The notes below the pieces were generated by a model. The model saw only the letters and a program-made list of their open reading frames with translations, made no database searches and was not told the DNA's origin. From Rutstroemia sp. NJR-2017a BVV2 (lineage: Eukaryota > Ascomycota > Leotiomycetes > Helotiales > Rutstroemiaceae): a DNA stretch of 64,000 nucleotides. This document shows, in pieces, positions 22,674-33,901 of this stretch. The position numbers and the translations under genes are program-made. Numbering within the stretch: the first letter of the stretch is position 1; each line of letters begins with the position of its first letter. The stretch spans positions 248,001 through 312,000 of the forward strand of contig NJPS01000006.1 of the NCBI GenBank assembly GCA_002946415.1, read 5' to 3'.

Positions 22674-23585
22674 CTAGATGATTGGTCTACCGGGTTCGTG
22701 TGCCTCCTTATTTTCATCCTCTCCGGCTTCGTGATTTCCGTTGAAATTATGATTCGCGTCGCTGCGTTCCGCGTCAGACTCTCTATCAGCATCGTAGCCG
22801 TTGTCGATGCCCTCATCTTCACCGTCCAGAACAACCCCAATTAGCGTCTTGGTGCTGTCTGCACTTTCGCCATCACTTTCAACCTCCATATCATCGTTGT
22901 CAATCTCAACCACCATATAATCGTTGCCATCATCTGTCGTCGGTGGCGCTTGTTCATCAACCTCACTCTCCGCCGCCCTTGCTCTTGCAATATCCATCAC
23001 ACTCTCGTAGCTCCTCCGAGCCCTCTCAACCGTCGCACGTCCAACCACCATGTACGGCGACGCCTGATCCAAAGTCTCAAATATCTCCTCCATGCGCTGA
23101 GACGAGCTAAGCACCCGCTCAACTATCTGGTCCATATTACCCAGCAACGTGTCCAGGTGCCGAAGTAGAGATTCTAAGATGGGTTCGGTAGCATCCATAA
23201 CCTCACCCAACAGAAGCTGGTTCAGCTCGGCAGCGACCCGGTCCAGGTTCGGGTGATCCTGAGCAATGTTCGGAAACTGCTGGCGTAGAAGGTCAGCCGT
23301 GTAGAAAGTGGGCGTCGGCGGGGTGAGCTCGTATAGGACGGTACGGCACATGGGACACGTGTTTTGGGTTGATAACCATGCCTCGAGACATCGGCGGCCG
23401 AACAAGTGGTGGCATGGTGTGCGGACGACATAGTCGTAGGCGGGGGCGCTGTGGCTGAGCATGAAGTGCTCTTGGCAGATGGGACAGGTGCATTCGTCGT
23501 AGGCGAGGGTGGAGAGTGAGATGCGGGGCATCTCGGTGGTGCGGTATGGCCTTTCTAGGGCGGCGAGGAATTGATTGAAATCCAT
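22674..23585 (-). CDS. RING-finger protein, probable E3 ubiquitin ligase
   Basis: This is a single frame of 303 aa on the minus strand, starting at the ATG 23585-23583. The RING lies at ~34-80: C34-P-I-C37, then C58-H-H60, C66, and C77-P-M-C80 with the usual EAWL between. The position that normally carries the fifth zinc ligand is Gly63 (CHHLFGRRC), a variant also known in some HxFG-type RINGs. Residues ~95-200 are helical and resemble no domain I know. The last 100 residues are very acidic (Asp/Glu/Asn-rich) and likely disordered. RING proteins bring E2-ubiquitin to substrates; the substrate here is unknown. The C-terminus may be incomplete if a downstream exon exists (see 21263-22673). Confidence 0.85.
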   Translation of the reverse strand: MDFNQFLAALERPYRTTEMPRISLSTLAYDECTCPICQEHFMLSHSAPAYDYVVRTPCHHLFGRRCLEAWLSTQNTCPMCRTVLYELTPPTPTFYTADLLRQQFPNIAQDHPNLDRVAAELNQLLLGEVMDATEPILESLLRHLDTLLGNMDQIVERVLSSSQRMEEIFETLDQASPYMVVGRATVERARRSYESVMDIARARAAESEVDEQAPPTTDDGNDYMVVEIDNDDMEVESDGESADSTKTLIGVVLDGEDEGIDNGYDADRESDAERSDANHNFNGNHEAGEDENKEAHEPGRPII

Positions 23586-25049
23586 TGTAGGTAAGTGTCT
23601 TGGATGTTTGATCTGATGTTGGTGATTGAAGTTGATTTATCGTCCAAGTGGACGTCAATTGAGATATCGAAAGGCTTGATAAGATTGAACGTATGTATGT
23701 GATTTAGTGATTCGGAGTATAGATTGATATGTCGGGGAATTGATTGATCAGTTGAAATATATTGTATGAAGAGGCGTTGTATGAAGATATGATATGTGAA
23801 TACAGGTTGTGGTGAATAAGAAGTATGTGAAGAGTGGGTGCGAAGAGGAGAAGATAGAATAGCAGAACAGAAGCAGAAGCATGGGATTATATAGTGCATG
23901 AGGATATTCAGTTCATCTATATATTTTTATTTCAACTGGTCCAACCTTTTTTCAGGGTCCCTATGACGTCTTCAGGATGCGCAGTTACGAGGGACCGGAC
24001 GTATAGGCTAGACGCGTACATGGTGAGCTGGTAAACTGGTAAACTGTTAATGAGGATATACTACGGTACGATTTGGAGCTCGGTTGGGCTAAGGGTTCAT
24101 GCTCATAACGCTACGCAAGGTGTCTAATGTGGATGGTTTGTAAAATCATTTCTTGATCTATTTTACCCTTCTATACCCCATCCCTTAGATCAGGCTCATG
24201 TACTGTACCTTATTGAGAGAGTTTCTAAGGACCCTTAGGATAGAGTTTTCGAGGACCCTGAAGCTAAAGGGTTAGCGAGCTGTAAGGTACCCCTAAACTT
24301 CGTTTCGCGGAACGCCAAAGTATAGCGACCTAGGGTTCTTTTTTGAGTCCCCGGGGTCCATTTCTGAATTCTCAGGGTCGAAGTTACGGCTCGATTCGAG
24401 CCGGGAATCATCATGCAGTTTGGTGGGTTGGGATTTCTGTAAAGCTCATCACTCACTTGTAGGTGGTAGAAGCAAGTTACTGACCGTGGATGCGAGCACA
24501 CAGTGCCGACGATAATTGTAAGGAGCGTTTAGAACAATTTGGCATTTTAATGAATTGGGGAAGCACCAATTTTTAATGGCTATGGATCGTGGATAAAGGG
24601 TTTAAATTCCAGAGGAGTGGAGCGGGCGTTTTTGGAATGGGAACATTCACATAAAGAATCGCCAGACTTTTGTCTTGGATTTATGTAAAGAGAAAGCAGT
24701 AATTGAACAAACATGTGCTACCTTAGAATGTCTTGGAGAGCGATGAACCAATTAGCTACGTCTAGTATGTATACTCAATTCAGCTTCAATCAAGAGCTCA
24801 ACAGGATCTACCGATACATGGAGAATGTGCATTTAACATCTCACAATCGCCGTCTTTGCCTTTCCAAAACCCACGCCCGAAAGACCCCCAGCAGTCATCC
24901 CCCCAAAATCCCACAAAAATCACCAAAAAACTCCCCCAGGAGGAGGGAAAAAAAAGAAGAAGAAAAGAGAACAGTGGGTTTTCAACCCTTTCCCTTCCTT
25001 TCCCGAGACAAGCAAACCACCTGCAGCAACACCCTCCATCATATCTCTC
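23586..25049. other. Spacer without recognised gene
   Basis: It holds the RING gene promoter at 23586-23900 and the 3' side of the small minus-strand gene. No frame here has family features or sound composition. The frames at 24713-25152 lie in simple A/C-rich sequence. Confidence 0.55.
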
Positions 25050-25483
25050 TCATTTCGCCTCAACTGCACCCATCCATTCGATTGAGCTGAGGATCTCCGC
25101 CCGGACACGTCGAATGGAACGCTCCAGTTGTTCGAAATCAGAAGCAAGCTGATCATTTGGTCTACCGCCATCCTGGGAAAAAAGTTGCCGCATCGCAGCC
25201 TGAAGCTCAGCGAGTTCAGCAGAGAGCATGGAGTGGCTACGTCGGATGACGGGTCTCTGGTTTTCGTACGTTGGAGCGGAAGGCGCGTTGGATGAGTGGT
25301 TTGGTCGTTGGGATCGTTGGGGTCGTTGGAGTCGTTGGAGTTGTGTGGCGGATGACTGTTAGGTAGATTTTAGTATATAGGTTCCAGGTGGTGTTCGACT
25401 GATAGTAAATCATGACTTACGCTGCTACCGGCGGATGCTTCATGAGTTGGCTCTTCAGGCTCGACCCATAGTCGTTGACCCAT
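25050..25483 (-). CDS. Small two-exon hypothetical protein, 122 aa
   Basis: The exons on the minus strand are 25483-25421 and 25355-25050, with a 65-nt intron (donor GTAAGT, acceptor CTAACAG). The join keeps the frame and gives 123 codons. The N-terminus is short and acidic (MGQRLWVEPEEPTHEA). It is followed by a run of Gln-Arg-Leu/Pro/Ser triplets encoded by a 9-bp repeat near 25300-25341, then RRSHSMLSAELAELQAAMRQ and a second helix SDFEQLERSIRRVRAEI. The last two look amphipathic and could form a short coiled coil. There is no signal peptide or membrane segment. Good splice sites and helical coding composition make it a likely real gene. I do not recognise a family. Confidence 0.6.
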
Positions 25484-26881
25484 TGTTATGGACGAGGAGG
25501 TGCTAATGTTTTGTTTCGGTTGGCGATTGCTTCTGTTGGCGATCCTTCGTATGGCGACTTCGCAAGTGCTTAGAACCCACTCTTCAAACAGGAACACTAA
25601 CAAAGCGACTTCTTGAAGTTGCAGTGCAGAGAGACCAAGAATATTCCCACGAGGAAATTCCGAAATTTAAATCCATACTCCGACCAGTCCACATGAAAAT
25701 ATTCTAGCACTTCTAGTATGGCCCAACCATACCGAGACACTGGTAGCCTAGACTGATCAATTCACGGTATGCCATCATACCGAAAGTTTAACACTGAGAG
25801 CTATGTATACAGACATTTAGCTAGAAGACTAACTCACATCAGGCGCGGCCTGGCCCTGACTAGTCTAGAAATTCAGCCCTACTACTACACTGAGCATGTA
25901 GAGCACAGACATCCTACTCTGGACCTGAACACGACGGGCACCAACATTCTGACCACCTACCCAAGACCGATGAGGTGGTACCGAAGAATTCTCTCACCCA
26001 TCCATGGTCGTGAATATACGGTCGAGAAAACGTGCTAGACATCTCGCTTGCCCCCTTAGCTCTTTTGCTGTCCAAAGTGAACTTTCAGCGCGTTCCGTAA
26101 TTTACAGCATACAGACTCTGCCAACAGCTCCCGTAAGAGGAAATCAAGACCCAACTCGCCATCTAGATAACCGAAAGAGAACCCCAAGCGAATTAGAAGA
26201 AGGATCCTCACTCTATCTATCCACTTGAAATGACTTTATTCCCCTCCCAGAATCAAACATTCAAGATATTCAGGACCGATTCACCAACTAGTCGCGAAGG
26301 ATAAACGCGTAAAGCTCTCGCGCAGTCATAAAACTATGAATAAAGAACGGAAAGCATGATGTCTAGGACGTGGGCTAGAACCTGACTGTCATGTGAACTA
26401 GGAATAGCTTGCGTAAGTGACCCACAAACCTCTTGTCGAGTCGTTTCTTGAAATTTCGAGCCTCAACTACCGGCCCAGGCATTGAACGATTAGTGATCTG
26501 TAGGTACTACCTACTGAGTGCTTCTATGTGGGAAGCCAGCAATTACATAATCCCCAAACCTCGAACTTTACATAAGAGGCACCAGTTTCTTCCACTAACC
26601 AATGGGGATGAGACGAGGCAAGTCTACTAGACTGTCTACCTCTCACGTGTGACAAAATTGTTTAATACTCATCTATGATTTCTATCTATACAGATGAAAA
26701 TATCTCAATATAATTCGAACACGAGCAATCGTGGCTCGTAAATCATTCCCTTGTCTCCCTTAAACGCCAAATCGCCCTGTCGACTTCTCCGGATCAAACC
26801 CATCTAACCATCGAAGATCCCCAATATACCCAAAAACCATAGTAAAGTGATCCCTTTTAGAACGTCATTGAGTTCTAAAAC
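25484..26881. other. Spacer without recognised gene
   Basis: It lies between the 5' end of the small minus-strand gene and the 3' end of the ZIP transporter gene. Short frames at 25769, 26004 and 26433 show no support. I see nothing else. Confidence 0.55.
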
Positions 26882-28460
26882 TCATGCCCATTTTCCGAGT
26901 AACGCCATCAGACCCGCTCCAAGACACATGCACCCAAAAGCAAATAGCATCATTTTCATGGACGCTTTTCGCATCTCCGGATTAAACATAAATTCGTGAG
27001 CCATTAATTCCACCAACCCTGTATATATAAGAATGCCCGCACTAATAGCGTCAAACACACCGTTAATGATCATGGTTTTCTGGCTTCCAGGTGTAAAAGT
27101 GGTGCGTACACCAAGACCTATGGCGATGGCGATGGGTGTGGTGATTCCATATGCTGAGCCAAGAGCCCATGGCAACCAACGTTTCGATTTTGGCCATTGA
27201 GCGGTAGCAAGACGAGATCCAAGACCAAGGCCTTCGAAGGTTTGATGGAAGACAAGAACAATGTAGAGAACGTTGAATTCAGACCCAGTGACCGCAAGCG
27301 TAAGACCAATAAAGATTGAGTGAAATATAACACCAAACTCAAGGATAAATATAGCGGTCATTTGGGCAGCGAAATGATCATCATCTATTACATGCTCTCG
27401 TTGGTGACCTAAATGGTCTTCGCCTCCTGGTGGATATGATAGATCATCCGGTCGTCCAGGAATACTGCTCCGCGGTCTTGATGGGCCACCTTCCATTACG
27501 CTCACTTGGTTGTGATCTAATGTCTCGGCAGACCTCTCGGAAGCTTCCAAATAGCTGTTCTCCGTCGACAATTGAGGTGATGCTAAGATATGTGTTAGTA
27601 AAGGGTCGATATCAATATACGTGAAGCTATTAAGCAGCAAAAGTAAAACAAGAACTTCCATCGTAGCAATGAAAGGGAAGACCGAGGTTGAACAAGGTAA
27701 AATATGCTTACAATCTTTGAATGGTATCATTGGGCCAAGTTTCTCACCTTGTCTCATAATACTTTTTGATGGATCAGCAGCTTCGAGATCATGGCTTTCC
27801 TCCCCAAATACATCGAATCTTGACGCCATGAGTTCGACGAAGAACATCGTGAAAATGGTCATGAGCGCAATTCCTGCAGCCCAGTCGTATTCTGTAATCG
27901 GACCTGTTAAGCATGGCGAGCTCAGGTTGCTTGTCGCAGGAGCCAATAGCTATTGAGTGTTAGACGGAGTTAAAAACTGGAATTCTAATGAGGGACAATG
28001 AATAGAATAGACTTACGTGTATGAAAGCTGTTGCGATAATCACACCAGAGCCTAGATTGAGGATCCCGGTTAGCATTTGTACAGAGACATTTTACGTTCG
28101 ACTTCGGTAGAGACATCGAATAAGATGTTGGAATAGGTCAACCATCGGTCAATTGACAAGATGTCTCCACCTCCCACAACAGATGACAATGCATTGTACG
28201 TACCAAAATACTTTGTAATAAAGAAAGCCAACGGTGGGACTTTCATACGCTTTGTTCTTGCGGCGGCAATCGGGAGTAGTGCACCTGTTGACAGCATTAG
28301 CTTAGACATTCCCCATGCAGACGGGAGCTTGCGCCGCAACGCGAAACATACCCAACATAGACCCAATTCCAATCACAAATATCGAGGATATCCTCACGCC
28401 TATTCGTCCATCGTAATCATTTCCGGATCCGCACTCGACCTCAACTGTATATGTCGACAT
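26882..28460 (-). CDS. ZIP-family zinc/iron transporter
   Basis: Minus-strand exons are 28460-28352, 28284-28204, 28051-28017, 27949-27712 and 27582-26882, totalling 388 codons (387 aa). An in-frame TAG eight codons upstream fixes the start. Eight membrane segments are visible: IFVIGIGSMLGALLPIAA; PLAFFITKY through VIIATAFIH; WAAGIALMTIFTMFFVELMA; then after a His-containing cytosolic loop FAAQMTAIFILEFGVIFHSI, FNVLYIVLVFHQTFEGLGLG, WLPWALGSAYGITTPIAIAI, AGILIYTGLVELMAHEF and a last one near the C-terminus. HSIFIG and HQTFEGLGLG are the metal-binding signatures of segments 4 and 5. It imports Zn2+ or Fe2+ into the cytosol, probably at the plasma membrane (Zrt-like), and would be expected to respond to metal status. 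Intron 27711-27583 is 129 nt with no stop, so its retention would add 43 residues (430 aa). Confidence 0.92.
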
Positions 28461-30593
28461 ACTCAACACCCACGGCTCCTTCTACCGCTGCCGCCCCTTA
28501 TTGCTTCTCCTCCTCTTCTCCAGTTCAACGTGCTGAAGAGCTCCTTGACTTTTGTATATGTATGCCGATCGAGGGTTGTACGTCGTCGTCAATCGTGTAA
28601 GGTCGGTTTCAGTTGACGCAATGGATCAGTTTCAATATTGAAAGCTCTTTATAGCTAAAGCTTATCGGGTAGAGCTTTGCGGTGATAGCGTACGAGGAGG
28701 ACCGAGAAGGTAACGAGATGGATATAGATGAAGGGTGAGAGCACTCGGAAAGGAGCTAACTTCGAATGTCTCGTAGAGTCGTAGCTAATCGCCGATTTCG
28801 TCAGTATCGAGTCCCTTCCAACACGAGGGGAAAAAGTCGAGTTTTAAATATGGGTAGGATTGGTAATGAAAATACCTTGTGAGGTAGCAAACTAGCGGGT
28901 CGCACTCGAATCAACGATTGTTCGGATCGTGTGGTAGTGGTACAATCCAAGGGAATAGTCTCTCTCTCTCTTTCACATGCACACGAGGAAGGGTCGTCGG
29001 ATAGGAAAAAGCAATTATTCACACAAGATCTCGTCCTTTCATAAAATATATACTATATATGTATTTTCATGCAAAGCGCAAGTCACGGAATAACCAAAGC
29101 ATGAGACATTACGCCGGACGGCCATCGGAATAACATCATGATTAACTCGGCTTGTGCGAAAAGAGAAAGTGGAGGGGCTGTCTGGCTGTCTGGCTGCTGT
29201 CTTTCCGTAAAGAAAAGCGTGAAAAACACCTTGATGGATACCCGGGCTTTGAACTCTTTTTGCATTTTGAAGATGTGACTTATGTAAGAGAGACCCGGCT
29301 AACCAACAATGGCCATGCAAAAACCAATAAGAAGGGATGCAACGACTTTGATTGGGTCGCAAGAACCGCAATCCCCATTGGGTTAGTCTTGGCTTTTCTT
29401 GGTCTTGCGCACTGTGAAGATACTTTAGTACAAGTACATCGCGCACGGATCATATGCCGGAAGCATCTTTGTGAAGGGACGAATCTGGATAGATGATGTG
29501 ATGGTGTGATGGATGCTTTGCTTTCTCATCGCCTGCAGCGGAACAATCATTCTCGCTGCGAATGAATGTAACCCCAAGGGTACATTGTTGTCGTATGTTT
29601 ATCACACGTATGCGTAGTACATACAGTTGTAGTGAAATTCAAGGGGCTACACAACGATACCTCGGCCATGCCGTGTGTCTCTTAGGAGCCGATGTAGAAC
29701 ATTCAGTGTTCCCATCGACTTCCTCGACCAGTGCTGAAGCTTACTCTGTATAGAAACAAGCTGTTGTGATGAGTGAAATGAAAAATGACGTTGAGATTGC
29801 GTCCCGGCTCGCGCCCGACCTTGACGTACTAACGTTGGGAGCACAAAGCGGTCCGCTGCATGCGCTTTCGAGCCTCATGATTATCACCAACCTGGCTTAA
29901 GTCTCCCGGGCAAGTCTAAAAATGATGCAGCCATTCAGCAGTCGCCGGGGCGGGTTCTAGCTCGGAGGTTCGGCTTGGGTTGGTCGAAAAATAATTCATC
30001 ACGTGCAAGGTGGGATGGGAATGGGATAGGATGAATTCGATTAGGTCCGGACTCCTCCGGTGGCTCCTTTGAGTTGAGGAGCTGAGGCTATTTCACTACG
30101 CTGTAACTTAACTGTAGCCTTGATTTCTACAGACACCAGATCCATCAATCTGATGTTGTTGTCCTGCCATCTGAGACATCTCCCCAGTCCGCACAACATC
30201 ACGTTTCACAAGCTCGTTAACATTATACCCAAGGATGAGGTTCTAGTGTAGCTACCCAGCTAAACACTGCATCCAGACACCTGGCCGGGCTCCGTTCGCG
30301 GCGTGTGCATAGCATCCTGCATCCACCCGCCGACTCGGTTCTGGGCCTCAAATCAGATCCGTTTTCGTTGATGTGCGACGCGGGGACCGTCCCGGTCGTC
30401 AAATCGACCTCAAGAGCTCTGACAACGGTGCCGCCAGTTGCGCATCATCATCTGCGAGATGACCAAAATGCAGACGACATGTCTGGCAGTGTTACCAATC
30501 CCTTGGTTGAATTCGTTTCATGCAAGACCACTGCTGCCTAGCAAGAATTCCCGCATTTGGTCTCCCTAAGATCTTTCCACTGTTCAAGCCCGA
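28461..30593. other. Long spacer without recognised gene
   Basis: It holds the ZIP gene promoter and leader (28461-~29050), then about 1.5 kb where neither strand has a convincing gene. The frames at 29039-29496 overlap each other and have no recognisable features. Confidence 0.55.
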
Positions 30594-31852
30594 TCATGAA
30601 GAATACTGCAACTCCAACCCCAGTGCTCTAAACGGCTGATCCCTCCTCTTCATATCGATCGACGTACCCAACGTGAACAGTAACTCTTTAATCCTCCCTT
30701 CCCACAACAACCTCGCCTTCATATTCTGATCCAATCTCGCCTTCAGCACACCCGCCACCTCCTCAGGTTTCTCTTCCTTCTTCAAATCCACCTCATCAAG
30801 CTTCCAAGCAAGTTTCGCTGCCATACTTCTCTCCTTTGGTTTCTCTACCGGAACCTTCATCTTCCAGAACTCACACCCCACTACGAAATCACTTTCATAG
30901 CTGTAAACATTGAAGTCTAACCTCGAACACAACGACAAGTTCTTCCCAGCCTTAACAGCATAAGTTGAGCTGATATTCCCCATCAGCGGATTTAGCGTCA
31001 GCGTCGCTGTAAGCGGAACCCCTTTATGCGCAGGTAATGTCGCGAATCGTCCACCCACACTCACACCCCCCGATTTATTCAGCGTCCCATAATATACCTC
31101 AGCCCCTGCACTAAAGCGTCCATAAAGCCGATCATCCATCCTAGTCACCGTCGGCTCCGTGACTTCCTTCCTTGGATCCGGTCCAAAATTATACAACCCC
31201 CTTAGACCTAATAACCCCCCATCCGTTGAATACAGTGTCTCCGCACTATACTTCCCCGTATCGTATTGATGCAGAGCCAAAATCGTTCCTCCGTTCCGCA
31301 ACCGGCTATCGCTCACAGCCGTAAGTCGTATCTGCTGCGTAGGCGTCATGCGACGTAGATATAGTGCTTCCAATGTGCTCTGCGGCAGGTAAAGGCGGCC
31401 GTAGAGTAGGGTATTCTTGCGGTCGATGCGCTGTCCGCCGTGCCATTGCTCCCACATCCATGGCTCGTCTGCTTTTCGTAGCTCTTGTATCTGTCTGTAG
31501 CCTCTGATAATATCATGTAGGTCAATCTTAGCGCTCTGCGACACTGTCCCTAGCGGCAAGGAGGAATAGAGGTAAGATAGTGAGCCATCGACTACGCCCA
31601 CGCTACCTAGCGAATATGAGGTTGCGAAGTTGGGAGAGCTGAGAGAGGAGAGGTTGAATTGCAGACCACCTGGTGTTTGGAAATCGAGGAGACCTGTATT
31701 ACTTTCTGTCAGTAAACGCGGAAGGCATAAGAGTATAGCATGGCAGCTTTAGTACCTTTTGCAGTTGCAGTTAACTGCGAATAGGAATTCTCGTAGTTCC
31801 ATCTCGTTGCATTGTAGAATGCATGTTGCACATAATCCATGAATTCCAACAT
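30594..31852 (-). CDS. mdm10: Mitochondrial outer-membrane beta-barrel Mdm10
   Basis: Minus-strand exons are 31852-31756 and 31693-30594, with a 62-nt intron, giving 399 codons (398 aa). The N-terminus [19 protein letters not shown] and the following [20 protein letters not shown] are the conserved Mdm10 start. Further blocks [28 protein letters not shown] and [13 protein letters not shown], and a C-terminus ending [12 protein letters not shown], fit the 19-strand porin-like barrel. Mdm10 is a core subunit of the ER-mitochondria encounter structure (with Mmm1, Mdm12 and Mdm34), where it supports lipid exchange and tubular mitochondria. It also joins the SAM complex in Tom40 assembly. It is shorter than some fungal orthologues, which carry loop insertions. 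It is divergent with mrt4. Confidence 0.95.
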
Positions 31853-32190
31853 CTCCACTTCAGCTCCTCACCAGCTCCTTCATGTATCAAATCATAAGGG
31901 TACTGTGTCCTCCACCGTTGAAGTATCTCTCCTTCAAGAATTATTTCAAAAGATCCCACCAAACAGGCAAACACACACAAACCAAACACCACGGAACAAC
32001 CCCACTCCGCTCCGAGCAGAAATTTAGCTTGCTCCAGACCCTTGCTACCTAGCGTGAAATCTTATCACTAAAAACTTTATCGGGCCAATGCAAAATAAAT
32101 TTATCGACGACAATATCAAATCTCTGCAAAACCCTCCCAATCCACCACAACTTCCTCTCCCAATCCGTCCAATTTATACCATCATAAACC
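31853..32190. promoter_or_regulatory. Divergent promoter of mdm10 and mrt4
   Basis: The 338 bp between the two start codons must contain both promoters and leaders. The mrt4 side is C/T-rich. I see no clear TATA box or specific operator. Confidence 0.5.
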
Positions 32191-33162
32191 ATGCCTAAAT
32201 CCAAGCGCGCGCGCGTCGTTCACCTCTCGAAAGTCGACAAAAAGGGCAAGGAACTCTCGCTCAAACTCTTCGCCAATGTGCGCGAATCGCTCGATAGCTA
32301 CCAGCACTGCTTTGTGTTCTCGGTGGATAATATGCGGAATACGTATTTGAAGGATGTGAGGAACGAGTTGAATGATTGTCGGTTCGTGCTACCCAATTTC
32401 CCATTTTCTCAATCCAGTCTCGATTTATGGATGTATTTGGCACACAAGTTTTGAGTCCTCAAGCAACAGAAGGGGAAGCGAATTTCTAGATTTGCGAAAA
32501 GAGAGGGGAATTGGAAGATTTCAACTTCAGTAAAATACAAACTAACATATCGCACTTCCCCTTCTAGATTATTCTTCGGCAAAACCAAAGTAATGGCCAA
32601 AGCCCTTGGCACCGACCCCGCCGATGAATACCAATCCAACACACACATCCTCTCTAAACACCTCGTGGGCAACGTCGGGCTCCTCTTTACCAACCGCGCC
32701 CCCGAATCCATCATCGAATATTTCTCCGAGCTGTCCAAAACCGATTACGCACGCAGCGGCACCCTCGCCTCGCGCACCTTTACCATCCCCGCCGGCACCG
32801 TGTACAGCACGGGCGGCGAGATCCCCGCCGAAGAAGACGTGCCGATGGCGCATAGTCTGGAGCCGGAACTGCGACGCTTAAACGTGCCGACGTCGCTAGT
32901 GAAGGGAAAGATTACCTTGCAGAATGAGTATACTGTTTGTGAGGAGGGGAAGGTGCTGGACAGTAGGCAGACGAGACTGTTGAAGTTGTTTGGTGTAGAG
33001 TCGGCGGATTTCACAGTGCGATTGGTTGCGTAAGTGCTCCCCAGAGCGCCCTGCAGCGCACGACAGAGTAAAGAGATCGAGGCTAACAAGGAGTGCAGAT
33101 ATTGGAGTGCAGCAACACAGGAGGTAACAGAGATACCTGCCGAATCAGCTATGGAAGAGTAA
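32191..33162 (+). CDS. mrt4: Ribosome assembly factor Mrt4
   Basis: The exons are 32191-32381, 32568-33029 and 33099-33162, totalling 239 codons (238 aa). The first donor is GTTCGT; its acceptor CTTCTAG follows a good branch site ACTAAC. The start [20 protein letters not shown] and the blocks [53 protein letters not shown] and FTIPAGTV are those of Mrt4, the nuclear paralogue of ribosomal stalk protein uL10 (P0). Mrt4 occupies the stalk base of nucleolar pre-60S particles and is replaced by P0 during maturation. As expected, it lacks the acidic P-protein tail of P0. It should be co-expressed with ribosome biogenesis genes. Confidence 0.95.
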
Positions 33163-33901
33163 AAAAGTTGAAGCGAGAAGAAAGAGCCAAAAAAGGATCC
33201 CATTCTGTCGTAGTTTTTTGTCCTAAACTATAGTACAGTCTCAAAAAGGCTACGCAGGCGTTTACCGGCGCTACTTTTTCGTGTCATGGAATACTTCAAA
33301 ATTAAAACAACCCCAGCAAGCAAATTTCCTTGTTGACTCGCCTTGAGCGATCCATCTTACCACTATGATATATGTGTCGACGTCCATTTCCCCCATCCAT
33401 TCGTTCGTGATCATACAAAGAAAGAAAACTGAAAAGAAAGCTGTTCACTAGCTAGGGACAAACTGCAAAGAGCACCAGAGTTATGTGGTCGGATGGCACA
33501 TTTTCTTACCTCTGACCTTACCTCGCAAGATCAAAAGTACTTCGAATATGCCAGGAGCGACCGACCAGCCACGCCATACCAACCCAGTTCAGTGAGAGAG
33601 TGAACTTCCGAGTATATGCTGCAGAGAAGCTTGTGAGGTTTTATTGCAAAGGGAATCCGAAATTGTTGCAAAGTAGTCTGGGTACCAGAAAATGAAGGCA
33701 GAGGGCTTTTATGCTTTTAAAGCTCAGGTCCTGTCGCGCTGCGTGCAAGTAGAATAGTCGATGACGATACTACCTTTGGCAAGAAGTGGTGAAAAGTGCA
33801 TCGTAAACGAACCTTTTACCCCTGGTGAAAAAGGGAAGGAAGATTTGAAGATTCGAAAAACCCACCACAAGACTGTAAACCCACCAGCAGTCCTGTTGTA
33901 C
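33163..33901. other. Spacer between convergent mrt4 and U1-70K genes
   Basis: It contains the 3' regions of both genes. I see no other feature. Confidence 0.6.
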
